45,107 nucleotides of DNA from Vibrio sp. HI00D65 (GCF_001635455.1 NZ_LWEH01000035.1:1-45107); one strand, 5' to 3'. Positions 34,642-42,655 are shown, counted from the stretch's first letter. Numbers and translations are program-made. The notes: generated by a model not told the origin, from the letters alone.

Positions 34642-35097
34642 TTAAATCAAATCAACTCGATTAACTCGCTTGTCGTTCATGACTCTGCCCGGCCTTAGCA
34701 TAGGGAACGGAACATAGGTGACACTGTTACCACTTTGGCGACTGGTGAACTCTTCCGGTAGTGCCATCGGTTTATTGTGGAAGTGACTATCTTGATACGA
34801 ACCTAAGTACACCACCTGGTCAGTATGTTGGAACCAAACACAATCAGGAATAGAGAACGCCTTGGCGACTTGTTTTAAACATTGATAGCCCGTTCCTTGG
34901 CAAACAAAGTTTGGGATCGTGGTTTTGATGTAGTCAGCATCAGGCAGATTGAATTCAAGCCCTGTCATATCCGAAAGAACGCTGAGCGCCAGCTCTGCGG
35001 TTGGGTACTCTAGGCTAACCGCCCAGCGTTTAGACAAGATGCCTGTTAGCTCTTTGACCGTGAGCTTGTGGAAACCGTTGGCTGCAGGTTGGACTTT
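34642..35097 (-). pseudogene. phage baseplate hub (late control D-like) C-terminal fragment
   Basis: The frame is open from 35097 (KVQPAANGFHKLTVKELTGI then LSKRWAVSLEYPTAELALSV) to TAA 34642 but has no credible start: TAA lies directly upstream and the possible TTG at 35037 is inside the conserved part. Secretin/TonB-short-domain-like helices (LSVLSDMTGLEFNLP, GYQCLKQVAKAFSIP) and VRVNRVDLI end. In phages this protein precedes the spike gene, as here. Truncated 5' by a junction with the dispersed repeat starting at 35111. Confidence 0.55.
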
Positions 35098-35110
35098 TTA
35101 GCGAAACAAA

Positions 35111-35208
35111 TTTTGGGGCACTTTCGAGCTAGAAAGTGCCACGGGTAAAAACTCAACCTAAGACGCTTTTGGACACAACTGAGTTAAGACGTGCAACCTG
35201 TGAAGTGT
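35111..35208 (+). repeat. dispersed repeat copy A
   Basis: TTTTGGGGCACTTTCGAGCT... with hairpin GGCACTTTC / GAAAGTGCC (35117-35140), then ACGGGTAAAAACTCAACCT, then TTGGACACAACTGAGTTA. The longest of four copies in the window; abuts the truncated phage hub gene. The remaining bases to 35343 hold a GTTAGCC at 35232 next to a small GCGAC-ttt-GTCG hairpin but no gene. Confidence 0.8.
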
Positions 35209-35343
35209 GATCATCAAGCGACTTTGTCGTTAGCCTAATTACCGAGGGAAGTTACTAAGCAGATCTAAACTTAAAGGCTCAAAGTTTGTGACAGAACCTC
35301 CTAAAAGCAAAACTAGCGCTATTTTCTTTTATCTGGACTCAAG

Positions 35344-35580
35344 TTAATTAACTTTTTCGACAATTTCAAAGTTTAGTAATTCTGCGTTTGAACTTACTAC
35401 GTAGTATAAAACCCCAGACAAAAAGAAAAAAATCAGAGACTTAAAGAAAGCGCTAAAAAATTCAGTTCGGTCATAAAATAAACAATAGAAACTTTTCATG
35501 AAACAAACGCAACTTGATAAGAAAAGTAATATGTTTAAGATTACTAAACAAAAACCAATAAAATTTATAATATCATCCAT
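35344..35580 (-). CDS. small two-helix membrane protein
   Basis: 78 residues from ATG 35580 (MDDIINFIGFCLVILNILLF); TTG 35601 is an alternative seven codons upstream. Two hydrophobic helices (about 8-28 and 48-68) with a short cytoplasmic loop holding FYDRTEFF. A GGAGG lies 40 bp upstream, at the end of the attC-like element, and serves neither start well. It sits where the next cassette of an integron would begin, but no attC follows it. Function unknown. Confidence 0.45.
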   Translation of the reverse strand: MDDIINFIGFCLVILNILLFLSSCVCFMKSFYCLFYDRTEFFSAFFKSLIFFFLSGVLYYVVSSNAELLNFEIVEKVN

Positions 35581-35637
35581 AAAAAACACATTTCGTATCA
35601 ACAGGCATCAACATAACCCAACCTCCTCTTACTTCTG

Positions 35638-35763
35638 TTAGGCCGTTGCTACGTAAAACACCATAAAACCAAGTGCCATTATAGCGGCTAGCCGCCGTAA
35701 ACACTGTACCAAACTAAAACCAAAATTGCCGAGCGTTGATAGTCCGTCTTAAGCAGTTTGTTA
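35638..35763 (-). repeat. degenerate VCR-like attC site
   Basis: On the minus strand it starts TAACAAACTGCTTAAGACGG overlapping the stop of the 35761-36237 gene, has the central CAACGCTCGGCAATTTTGG and the complementary half ending GTAGCAACGGCCTAACAG. These blocks match the three good attC sites at 43.5-44.9 kb. The final core, GCGTTA in the good sites, is replaced by AAGTAAG, so the site is probably not recombination-proficient at its 3' end. Confidence 0.8.
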
Positions 35764-36237
35764 TGAGTACTTAGTTTGAATCTCCTTCAAAAGGCTCAAT
35801 ACAGACAGCTCTATAAGTGGTTCAATGTCTGCAAACCCAAACTCTGGTTTAAAATGAATGATTGAGTTCAAACGTAGGAGACCTCTAATATATCCACTCC
35901 AACTAAGCTTGTTCGTTGAACGCAATGTTTCAATTGTCTCACCGGTAGCCAAAGAAATAACATCAAACTCTATTGTCACTAGAGGACGCCAACCTAAAAT
36001 TGCACCGAAACCAAACAATAACGTCCCTCTTCTATGAAATGGAACGCGGACAACTAGAGCGATATCGTTTTTAGAGAAACTATCTTCAGGTACCGAACCC
36101 AATGGCAATATTTCTACTAGTTTGAAGCGAATATCATCAGTTAAACTAACGCTATCCGATGACATTGAGTATTCATCTATGACTTTTAAAAGACCCCTTC
36201 TAGGTGAAACTTTTATTGAATCTAAATATAAAGCCAC
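35761..36237 (-). CDS. integron cassette protein, hypothetical, 158 aa
   Basis: GTG 36237 start with CAGGA 7 nt upstream. No signal peptide; the sequence is strand-rich (DIALVVRVPFHRRGTLLFGFG, WRPLVTIEFDVISLATGETI) with a helical end. No family recognised. The TAA stop is the first triplet of an attC site, the standard gene-cassette arrangement. Three related palindromes lie upstream (36271-36310, 36397-36414), which is unusual because cassette genes mostly lack elaborate promoters. Confidence 0.7.
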   Translation of the reverse strand: MALYLDSIKVSPRRGLLKVIDEYSMSSDSVSLTDDIRFKLVEILPLGSVPEDSFSKNDIALVVRVPFHRRGTLLFGFGAILGWRPLVTIEFDVISLATGETIETLRSTNKLSWSGYIRGLLRLNSIIHFKPEFGFADIEPLIELSVLSLLKEIQTKYS

Positions 36238-36270
36238 TAAAAATCCTGTGTACTCATAACAGCTATATTG

Positions 36271-36310
36271 GACAGAATAATTCTGTACTTAAATATAGAA
36301 TTATTCTGTC
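36271..36310 (-). promoter_or_regulatory. tandem palindromes with LexA-like box
   Basis: ACAGAATAATTCTGT (36272-36286) is a perfect 15-bp dyad; a second, ATAGAATTATTCTGT (36295-36309), differs at one base per arm. Together they form a 14-bp inverted repeat GACAGAATAATTCT / AGAATTATTCTGTC. The centre reads CTGT-N8-ATAG (36283-36298), one base from the LexA consensus CTGT-N8-ACAG. About 35-75 bp upstream of the 36237 start. Confidence 0.5.
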
Positions 36311-36396
36311 TAGTATCTTAACGACGTAAACCATACATCTTTTTTGCTATAAATAACAATAATTTAAGATCTACAGTTCAGTACCTACATCACAAA

Positions 36397-36414
36397 ATAC
36401 AGATTTTTCTGTAT
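36397..36414 (-). promoter_or_regulatory. third related palindrome
   Basis: ATACAGA-tttt-TCTGTAT, 7-bp arms, about 160 bp upstream of the same gene; shares ACAGA..TCTGT with the tandem palindromes. Confidence 0.4.
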
Positions 36415-36532
36415 AGCATGAATTGATCGGCAAAATATATTCCAGCCTGATGCACGAATAAGTGTTAGACAATTTGCCAGCAAGCTGTTGCCACAATAGT
36501 TCTCATGCTAAATTCATACGTTCTAAGCACAC

Positions 36533-36607
36533 TTTGGGGCACTTTCGAGATAAAAAAATGGCACGGGTAAAAATTCAACCTGTGAAGGTTCTGGACAGAA
36601 ATGAGTT
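36533..36607 (+). repeat. dispersed repeat copy B
   Basis: TTTGGGGCACTTTCGAGATA, then GGCACGGGTAAAAATTCAACC, TGTGAAGGTTCTGGACAG and AAATGAGTT. Same order as copy A with an altered hairpin arm. The surrounding 36311-36793 shows no gene I can defend. Confidence 0.8.
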
Positions 36608-36793
36608 TGGGGCTTAGGGCAAAATCTACCCTTCAGAGAGCTTTCCATCCCCCCAAAACAGCAGAACGGCAAAACTTCAAGCGATGCCGCTCGTGCACGA
36701 AATTGGACAATTCCTTTCATCGTTAAAACAGTTTTATCGGTATCAAAAGTGAATATGCGCTCAGCAGATGTATACAAATTATAAACATGTTGT

Positions 36794-36962
36794 CCTAACT
36801 AGTTTTTTCTAACTGCTTTAAAGCGAATCTTCCTCTTTCTGATACAGAGCCTGATTTATCAGATGCAAAATACTCGGCAAAACTCTTAGCTTGAGTACCA
36901 AATTCATCAAGGTTCCTTATGAGAAACTCTGCGGCTACCCGCCTAACTATTTCTAAACCGCT
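36794..36962 (-). pseudogene. C-terminal gene fragment, unidentified
   Basis: A 56-codon open frame ending at TAG 36794 reads like coding DNA (VRRVAAEFLIRNLDEFGTQA, KSFAEYFASDKSGSVSERGR) but has no start codon and is closed upstream by TAA at 36963-36965. Helical, charged; family not recognised. Probably the tail of a deleted gene. Confidence 0.4.
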
Positions 36963-37065
36963 TTATGATTATGTTCGAAGACCGATTAACGGAATACATG
37001 TAACCCTGACAGTTACACAGAATTATTTACAGGGTCGGTTAAAATGCGCTAGCCTCACACGATGT

Positions 37066-37869
37066 TTACTCTTCCCCTTCACTCTTTTTTACCAAAATTT
37101 GCGTATGCGATAAAATAAAACCTAGTGTTTCCATATTTCTACGACTCTGTGAATTTAGTCGAGCTGTAGCAGAAACATACTTCATCCCTCTCTGTCTGGC
37201 AGATTCAATACGGCGTAGAATCAGAGCTTGATGAGCACCTTTGTTTCGATCATTTCTCCTAGTGACAGCTGTGGCTAAGTACGCAATATTATTGTCTGAA
37301 AAATAAACAAAACCAGCGGCTATTGGACGTAGACCGTCTTCAACTACATATGCCTCTCCAAGTCCGTGCGCGACTAATCCTTTGAACATCGCAGTTACCA
37401 AATCCTGATGATCTTTAGTTGATTTAAAACCAGTCGAATGTATCTGAATAAAAGTATCCATTTCATCACAGCTGAGCAGGCGAGTTTTAAGTGTTTCTTG
37501 ATAAGGTTGTACGCTATCAACTTCAACAAAAAACTGCCCATGAATCCAACCTCGGAGCGGTTCAGCATTGATTTCCTTTAATTTATTTTTTAAAGTTTTT
37601 GCAGTGCCAATAGTGGGAAGATAGAAAGCATCCTGTGAGTTATGGAACTTTTCCAATAGATACTGGGAAACCTCATGCAGTTCATACGCACCACGAATTC
37701 TACAATTCATAGGGCTAAGGCTTTCTCCAACTTGAAAGCCTCGAATATCATCTCTGCCAAAGGTTTTAACCGCGTACTTTTGACGAACAGACTCACTTAG
37801 CAGTGCTACTCGATCAAAAAGGTAATTGAACTCTGTTTCTTCCAATTGTATTTTAAAATCGCCTTTCAA
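37066..37869 (-). CDS. GNAT-family N-acetyltransferase, 267 aa
   Basis: TTG 37869 start with a strong GGAGG 9 nt upstream. The C-terminal half (about 125-260) is a GNAT domain: motif A region IAYLATAVTRRNDRNKGAHQALILRRIESARQ gives the acetyl-CoA loop R-N-K-G-A (a variant of Q/RxxGxG/A), and the B segment has NSQSRRNMETLGF (the N..s....y..lGF signature). The N-terminal ~120 residues resemble a second, acetyl-CoA-lacking GNAT-like half. Substrate unknown. A weak hairpin ACCCTG / CAGGGT lies after it (37003-37035). Confidence 0.75.
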   Translation of the reverse strand: MKGDFKIQLEETEFNYLFDRVALLSESVRQKYAVKTFGRDDIRGFQVGESLSPMNCRIRGAYELHEVSQYLLEKFHNSQDAFYLPTIGTAKTLKNKLKEINAEPLRGWIHGQFFVEVDSVQPYQETLKTRLLSCDEMDTFIQIHSTGFKSTKDHQDLVTAMFKGLVAHGLGEAYVVEDGLRPIAAGFVYFSDNNIAYLATAVTRRNDRNKGAHQALILRRIESARQRGMKYVSATARLNSQSRRNMETLGFILSHTQILVKKSEGEE

Positions 37870-38190
37870 GTTGTTTTACCTCCTTTATGAATTTATGGCA
37901 TAGATGATTACACTCTTCCAATTAATCTTTACCCTTGTATATGGTGAGCATAGTTGCCAAACTAAATGGATTATGTGCAGTGACTAATACTCAATCTTAC
38001 ACAATCGCGGGTTAGCCACGACTAGATTATACAGTCGGCTTGTTGGTATCAAAACTCACAATTGGACAAAAATCATTTTCTCAAAACCATACATTAGCAA
38101 ATCATGAATAACTAAAAGTATGGGAAACACCCCGCCTCCCTTATAGAGCACAATTTACTTATAAATGCTCGGGCTTGTTCAACACTTGGG
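37870..38190. other. gene-free stretch
   Basis: No coding sequence supported. It has a GTTAGCC at about 38011 next to a GACTaGATTATACaGTC-like dyad, which could be an eroded integron core site, and otherwise AT-rich DNA. Confidence 0.3.
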
Positions 38191-38233
38191 ATTTAACGTT
38201 GGCTACGCAACGGTTAATCCTTATTTGTTAGCC
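38191..38233 (-). repeat. short attC-like site of GNAT cassette
   Basis: On the minus strand GGCTAAC (38233-38227, containing the gene's TAA stop) opens the site and GTTAAAT (38197-38191, fits GTTRRRY) could close it. The 43-bp interval is shorter than known attC sites (57 bp and more), so it is likely truncated. Different class from the VCR-like sites. Confidence 0.4.
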
Positions 38234-38659
38234 GTTTTGGACGCCAACTATAGAAAAATGGTGACTAGCGATATTGAAACCTTCGCGTAAATAGAACTTA
38301 TGTGCTGGAAAACGCTGAACACCAGAATCCAAATGTATTTGTTCGTAACCGCTTTCTAAAGCATATGCTTTAAACCAATCGATAATAAATTTACCTACTC
38401 CACTCGAACGAAATTGCGCATTAGTTACCAAGTCTTCAATGTAAATATGCTTACCCCAAGCAAGCTTTTCACCTACCCTAAAGCCTGCTGCTGCTAGTAC
38501 ACCTTCTGGCGATTTGACATAGACGACTTGGTAACCATTTGATTGCTGCTTCTCGATCTGACCAGACAAAGTATCTAAGTTGTAATTTGGGCGAAGTTGT
38601 AACAACACTTCTAGGACTGACTCATAATCAGAATTGTTCTCTAAAAATTGTACTTCCAT
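38228..38659 (-). CDS. GNAT-family N-acetyltransferase, 143 aa (integron cassette)
   Basis: Full GNAT domain: EDLVTNAQFRSSGVGKFIIDW carries motif A with the acetyl-CoA loop RSSGVG, and HLDSGVQRFPAHKFYLREGF is motif B. Similar to small-molecule acetyltransferases often carried by mobile DNA. Bounded by integron core sequences: GTTAGCC (minus strand, 38683-38677) 18 bp upstream of the ATG with AATGGAGAAAAC between, and GGCTAAC overlapping the stop. So a mobile gene cassette with non-VCR recombination sites. Substrate unknown. Confidence 0.82.
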   Translation of the reverse strand: MEVQFLENNSDYESVLEVLLQLRPNYNLDTLSGQIEKQQSNGYQVVYVKSPEGVLAAAGFRVGEKLAWGKHIYIEDLVTNAQFRSSGVGKFIIDWFKAYALESGYEQIHLDSGVQRFPAHKFYLREGFNIASHHFSIVGVQNG

Positions 38660-38676
38660 GTTTTCTCCATTTTGAT

Positions 38677-38683
38677 GGCTAAC
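38677..38683 (-). repeat. integron core site (GTTRRRY)
   Basis: GTTAGCC on the minus strand, preceded by AAGC, marks the 5' boundary of the GNAT cassette. Confidence 0.5.
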
Positions 38684-38809
38684 GCTTTATCGACGGATAT
38701 TTCCCCTAATCATATGCAACCAATAGTAACGCTAATTATACTCACGCTCAATCTAATGCCCGTATTGCCTTGCGATGAGGATGTGAACTTCAGAAATTAC
38801 CGAAAGTTT

Positions 38810-38842
38810 CCGTATTACTCCGGCGGCGCCGGAGCAATACGG
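38810..38842 (+). terminator. strong 15-bp hairpin with T-run
   Basis: CCGTATTACTCCGGC and GCCGGAGCAATACGG pair with one mismatch around a GGC loop, then TTTT. It has the form of an intrinsic terminator but no gene precedes it, and it ends exactly where repeat copy C begins. Confidence 0.55.
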
Positions 38843-38897
38843 TTTTCGAGCTAGAAAATGCCACGGGTAAAAATTCAACCTGTGAAGGTTTTGGACA
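38843..38897 (+). repeat. dispersed repeat copy C
   Basis: TTTTCGAGCTAGAAAATGCC, ACGGGTAAAAATTCAACC, TGTGAAGGTTTTGGACA. The left part (TTTTGGGGCAC) of copies A and B is replaced by the hairpin at 38810-38842. The following 38898-39182 shows nothing coding. Confidence 0.8.
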
Positions 38898-39182
38898 ATT
38901 TCTAGTGGCGTTTTTCCTAACTTAGCAAGTTGTGAATTAACTTAAATATTATTACTCGCTCAAGCGCGTGTTCAGTATCTAAGTAGGAGATCGCTTTGCT
39001 GACAGCACACAAAATTATTTTGCTTAGTTGTCTAATTCACCTTTCCCATTGTGAAAGTTTTCGTACTACACCACTACATTTCCGGCTCACTTCAAATTAT
39101 CTGCAAGTTAAAATCTGGAATACAAACAAAATGCAACTAAAATTGTAGCAACTCCTAGGCTGACACACTGGCCGCAATCTTC

Positions 39183-39207
39183 GCCACCTTTCATGAGGTG
39201 GCTTTTT
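39183..39207 (+). terminator. hairpin with T-run, followed by a second hairpin
   Basis: GCCACCT-ttcatg-AGGTGGC then TTTTT. Another GC-rich dyad GGAGCGCC-ag-GGCGCTCC lies at 39239-39256. No intact gene ends here, so they may mark a lost gene. Confidence 0.55.
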
Positions 39208-39367
39208 CCCCGGTAAACCAAAAGCAATGTTGTGACGGGGAGCGCCAGGGCGCTCCTGTAAAGCAGGTTTCAGCTTCGGTTTCATCAATACAAACATTAC
39301 TAGGTAACCAGGCGATTACATTTGGTAGTGGCACGGCAATTAACTTGAAGACCTTATCGATTCGTAA

Positions 39368-40342
39368 TATGCCAACGCCCTAGTAACACGCGTTGTTGCG
39401 AATGTTCCAGCCTTAGCGAGTGAAGAGATAGATACATGTAGCAAGGCACTTGAAATAGAGCAGCGTACAACGAAAAGCTACTATTTAAGTCACGATATTG
39501 ACTGCAGTGGTTACACTTTAACGGCGCCTATCGATTTTAATGGCACACTTGATGGAAGAAATTATGCCATTCGTAACCTCACTATTGATACAAACAGCCG
39601 TTACGCAGGATTCTTTTCAGAATTGGACGACGCTACTGTCAGAGACCTTACCTTTGAAAACATTACGCTAAAAGTAGGCGGTAAAGTTAATGCTGCCGGT
39701 ATCTTAGCTGGTGATATCCAGAAGAGTAAACTGACAAACGTCATCGTCACTCACAGCCAGGTCCAAGCGACAGGTGAAACAGTTCCGCAAGGAGTTGGCA
39801 TAGTCGCCGGTCTTATTAGAACGAATAGTGAAGCAGAAACGATCAAGGCCTTTCATTCTAACCTTTGGGTTCAGAAGAGCAACAATGTGGGCGGCCTCTT
39901 TGGGTCTGCGGAAGACAACGAAAATATGATCACCCTAAACACGAGCAACAATCAATTATACATAGAGGGAGACAGTCGAACTAACTTGGGTAGTATTGTC
40001 GGTGACCTACGCAATACAAAGTTATCTGATGTTAACAGTACCGATAACCTACTCAGCGCTCCTTTAGTGAGGAGAGGGAGTATGGGTATGTTGCTTGGCC
40101 AAAGCGTCACGGGGCAATTAACAGGCGCCACACTCGCCCGAAATGTGCTGGACACTCAGAGAAAAACTAAAAACTTACGCTTAGGGGTTATTTCGGGATA
40201 TATCTATCAACCCAAAGATTCGGCAGAGTCGCCTTCAATTCAAGATATTACTTACTATGGAGACCGCGTATTAGAGTGGTACAACAGCAAAGATGTTGTG
40301 CATACGGACAGCCTTAAAACGTTGAGTAGATGGCTTTATTAG
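39368..40342 (+). pseudogene. beta-helix (GLUG-like repeat) protein lacking its N-terminus
   Basis: The frame is open from 39368 to TAG/TAA at 40342 with clear coding character, but has no ATG/GTG/TTG before a TTG at 39623 that lies inside conserved sequence. Upstream part: ASEEIDTCSKALEIEQ, SYYLSHDIDCSGYTLTAPID, GTLDGRNYAIRNLTI, the start of a GLUG-type right-handed beta-helix; repeats follow (AGFFSELDDATVRDLTFENI, VGGLFGSAEDN, LGSIVGDLRNTKLSDV, GMLLGQSVTGQL). A preceding frame (to TAG 39383) ends in LKTLSIRNMPTP and may be the displaced N-terminal part. Probably a truncated or frameshifted surface/adhesin-like protein. Confidence 0.6.
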
Positions 40343-40445
40343 CCGGTTAAACCCGCCCCGCTATATGCGGGGTGATTGCGATGTTACTGGAAGTTTGAAC
40401 GTTTTTATCTGAGCTCAGGAGAAACTTAAGCTGGCGCAGATCAAA

Positions 40446-40874
40446 CTACCACTCGCCAATTTTTTCAATAGACAGTACATATTTTGAACTATCAGGTGTC
40501 ACGTATAAGCGATTAGAAAACTGGATCAGAATTTTATCGCAATCTAAACCCATTGACCCTTCGACTTTTTCACAGACATTGAGCTTAAATATATTACCGT
40601 TTAGTTCTTCGGATATTTGATACTCAACTAGCGTTTCATCGCCTCCAGGGAAGGGGATATTGGAAGCGATGCAACCTCTATATGAATTACGATTTACATA
40701 AATTGACGCTACTGAATTATCACCATTCAAGTCAGTTTTGAGCTGAGCAAAACATCCAGCAGGAATCTGTCCCTCCGAAGTCTGAAACTGACCATTTTTT
40801 ATTTCATAACCTAAATCATTTGCCATACTTGACATCGAAACTAGTGGTAATATTATTGCTAATAACTTTTTCAT
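40446..40874 (-). CDS. secreted/periplasmic hypothetical protein, 142 aa
   Basis: Signal peptide MKKLLAIILPLVSMSSMA with cleavage before NDLGY. Mature ~124 residues, acidic, with four cysteines (about 41, 67, 99, 110), likely two disulfides. Strand-rich: QLKTDLNGDNSVASIYVNRN, ETLVEYQISEELNGNIFKLN. No family recognised. Converges with the beta-helix gene; a CCCCGC/GCGGGG hairpin lies between (40356-40372). Confidence 0.7.
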   Translation of the reverse strand: MKKLLAIILPLVSMSSMANDLGYEIKNGQFQTSEGQIPAGCFAQLKTDLNGDNSVASIYVNRNSYRGCIASNIPFPGGDETLVEYQISEELNGNIFKLNVCEKVEGSMGLDCDKILIQFSNRLYVTPDSSKYVLSIEKIGEW

Positions 40875-41021
40875 TCCTGTCTATCTCGATTTATATTATT
40901 TTTAATTCAACATGCCTTGCTGTTCTGCACGCTTAATGTCTTCTAAAGGCTCTAAACAACCGTGTTTATATATGGAATCTCGCTCTGCGCGATCCATGTG
41001 GAGTACCTTTTTTGCAGCCTA

Positions 41022-41045
41022 ACTCATAAACTCATAAACTCATAA
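41022..41045. repeat. three tandem 8-bp repeats
   Basis: ACTCATAA repeated three times without change. It lies in a 470-bp gene-free region (40875-41344) that also holds a run of seven C at about 41088 and the ompA terminator. Confidence 0.8.
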
Positions 41046-41297
41046 TTGCCCAACTCAATAATGTTGAAATCAGATTTCCCGTATACCGCCCCCCCTAATA
41101 CAAATTACAAATATATGCCCTAATAATGGGCAAATTTGATAACCCAACGATTGATAGTGGCATGATCAACAACAAGAAATGATGCTAGCGGCATCAATAT
41201 TAAATCGATTTACACAGCTTGGTATGCCCGAGAGCTACCGAGTCGCCTAGTGATATCAAAAGACAGGGTGGGTTGAGTAAGGAAACAAAGCCATGTG

Positions 41298-41328
41298 GGC
41301 AGAGATGACATGTTTTGCCATCTCTGCC
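41298..41328 (-). terminator. ompA-like gene terminator
   Basis: GGCAGAGATG / CATCTCTGCC, 10-bp perfect stem with 11-nt loop, 17 bp beyond the stop of the gene at 41345. T-tail is weak. Confidence 0.6.
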
Positions 41329-41344
41329 TATTTAAGCTCAGTGT

Positions 41345-42304
41345 TTATTCTTCGACTTGATATTCAAATGCCGGAATATTGATCTCTACACGGCGATTTT
41401 GTTTACGGCCTTCGAGCGTCTCATTTGACGCTATAGGGTTGGCCTCACCTTTACCGGTAACGGTAATGCGGCTTTCATCGATGCCTTTAGCGATAAGCAC
41501 GGCTTTTACAGACTGCGCACGTTGCTCAGATAATTTTTGATTGTATTTTTCTGGTCCCGATGTATCCGTGTAGCCTGTAAGCTGTACCACAGACTGAGGG
41601 TAATCGTCTAAGACTTCAACGATGCTATCCAGCCCATTGGCACTTTCTGTCTTGAGTCTGGCACTATCAGTCTCAAAGTTTCCAGCGCCCATTACTTTTG
41701 CATCAAATATTTTTGTCACTATGACTGGCTCAACAACCACTTCTTCGACACCTTCAATCACTGGTTCTGGCTCCGCCTGAGCGACTGGTGCTTGACTCGC
41801 TCCAAATTTGTATGAGATGCCGATAGTCGCACTATTACCCATGGCTTTGGTGACATCGTTATTGATATCAGTCAGAGCTTGATATTCAGCGCGAGCAGTC
41901 ACGTTGCTGCTAATATTGAATTCCACCCCTGCAGCACCAAGGTATGAGTAATCATCTTTACCATCAAACTTGGTATAAGCACCACCGACTTTTCCGTATA
42001 GAGCAATGTCTGGTGTTACTGGAAGGCTAAATTTTGGTGCTAGGGTGAAGGCTTGAACGTTGCCGTTAAAAGCGCTTTTATCAAAATTGCCCAGTTTTTC
42101 AATACCGCCTTCGATAGCAATATTTTGGTTGAATTCATATCCAGCGTACGCGCCGTATGTTGAATCCTCATCATCGCATGGCTGACCAGCGATACAGGCA
42201 TCATCCATCCATGATTTACCTACTTTACCACCGACATAAACATTAGCATGAGCTACTGAAGCCATCAGTAGAGATGCAGAAATTACTACCGCTTGTTTTT
42301 TCAT
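41345..42304 (-). CDS. ompA: OmpA-family outer-membrane protein
   Basis: 319 residues, complete. Signal peptide MKKQAVVISASLLMASVAHA, then an eight-stranded beta-barrel (about 21-170: NVYVGGKVGKSWMDD...YKFG) with a C..C pair in the first loop (ACIAGQPC), an acidic/proline hinge (QAEPEPVIEGVEEVVVEP) and a C-terminal OmpA peptidoglycan-binding domain (about 195-319: VQLTGYTDTSGPEKYNQKLSEQRAQSV split over the NQxLSxxRA motif, and GRKQNRRVEI). Strong ribosome site TAGGAGT 5 nt before ATG. An intact abundant-type porin gene between integron-derived regions. Confidence 0.93.
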   Translation of the reverse strand: MKKQAVVISASLLMASVAHANVYVGGKVGKSWMDDACIAGQPCDDEDSTYGAYAGYEFNQNIAIEGGIEKLGNFDKSAFNGNVQAFTLAPKFSLPVTPDIALYGKVGGAYTKFDGKDDYSYLGAAGVEFNISSNVTARAEYQALTDINNDVTKAMGNSATIGISYKFGASQAPVAQAEPEPVIEGVEEVVVEPVIVTKIFDAKVMGAGNFETDSARLKTESANGLDSIVEVLDDYPQSVVQLTGYTDTSGPEKYNQKLSEQRAQSVKAVLIAKGIDESRITVTGKGEANPIASNETLEGRKQNRRVEINIPAFEYQVEE

Positions 42305-42493
42305 TGCTTACTCCTAATGAACAACTTTTAAATTAACGATCAGATTGATCTCTTAGCCAGTGAATTGACACTTGATGCACTCTTCACATGACCAAAACTG
42401 CGAGCTCCTTTTTACACTGATCTCACGGCTGCTGACAGCAATGATGATATCGGCACCTAGTCTAATAAAAATCTGAAATATGTGAATTTTTTG

Positions 42494-42655
42494 TCAGAAA
42501 AACAATACCATCACTTGATGTTTTAGCCTTACAGCAAATGTACGTCTCCCGCTAAGGATACTTGGCTGCTCAATGACTGAATCGGATAACAGTCGTTTGA
42601 CATGCTCATTTAGAGCATTGCAATGATAGGTTGTATAGGTCGGGATGATCGCCAT
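42494..42655 (-). CDS. possible small ORF, 53 codons
   Basis: ATG 42655 to TGA 42494 (MAIIPTYTTYHCNALNEHVK...). The frame is open further upstream to a TAA beside repeat copy D, and reads KIYIEKRKKMAIIPTY. It lies in the 574-bp stretch between ompA and the integron. Looks more like the tail of a broken gene than an intact one; family not recognised. Confidence 0.3.
   Translation of the reverse strand: MAIIPTYTTYHCNALNEHVKRLLSDSVIEQPSILSGRRTFAVRLKHQVMVLFF

Noticed and set aside
35037..35037. TTG at 35037 as the true start of the phage hub protein
   Set aside because: The frame continues upstream with coding-like sequence to a stop at 35098-35100, and the usual hub protein is much longer, so this is a truncated gene.
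36523..36777. 84-codon minus-strand ORF across repeat copy B
   Set aside because: Half of it is the repeat itself and the composition is not coding-like.
39097..39297. 66-codon minus-strand ORF over two hairpins
   Set aside because: Runs through terminator-like structures, no ribosome site, low-complexity basic sequence.
41022..41045. Tandem ACTCATAA repeats considered as a CRISPR or iteron array
   Set aside because: Units are 8 bp with no spacers and only three copies; no replication or Cas gene nearby.
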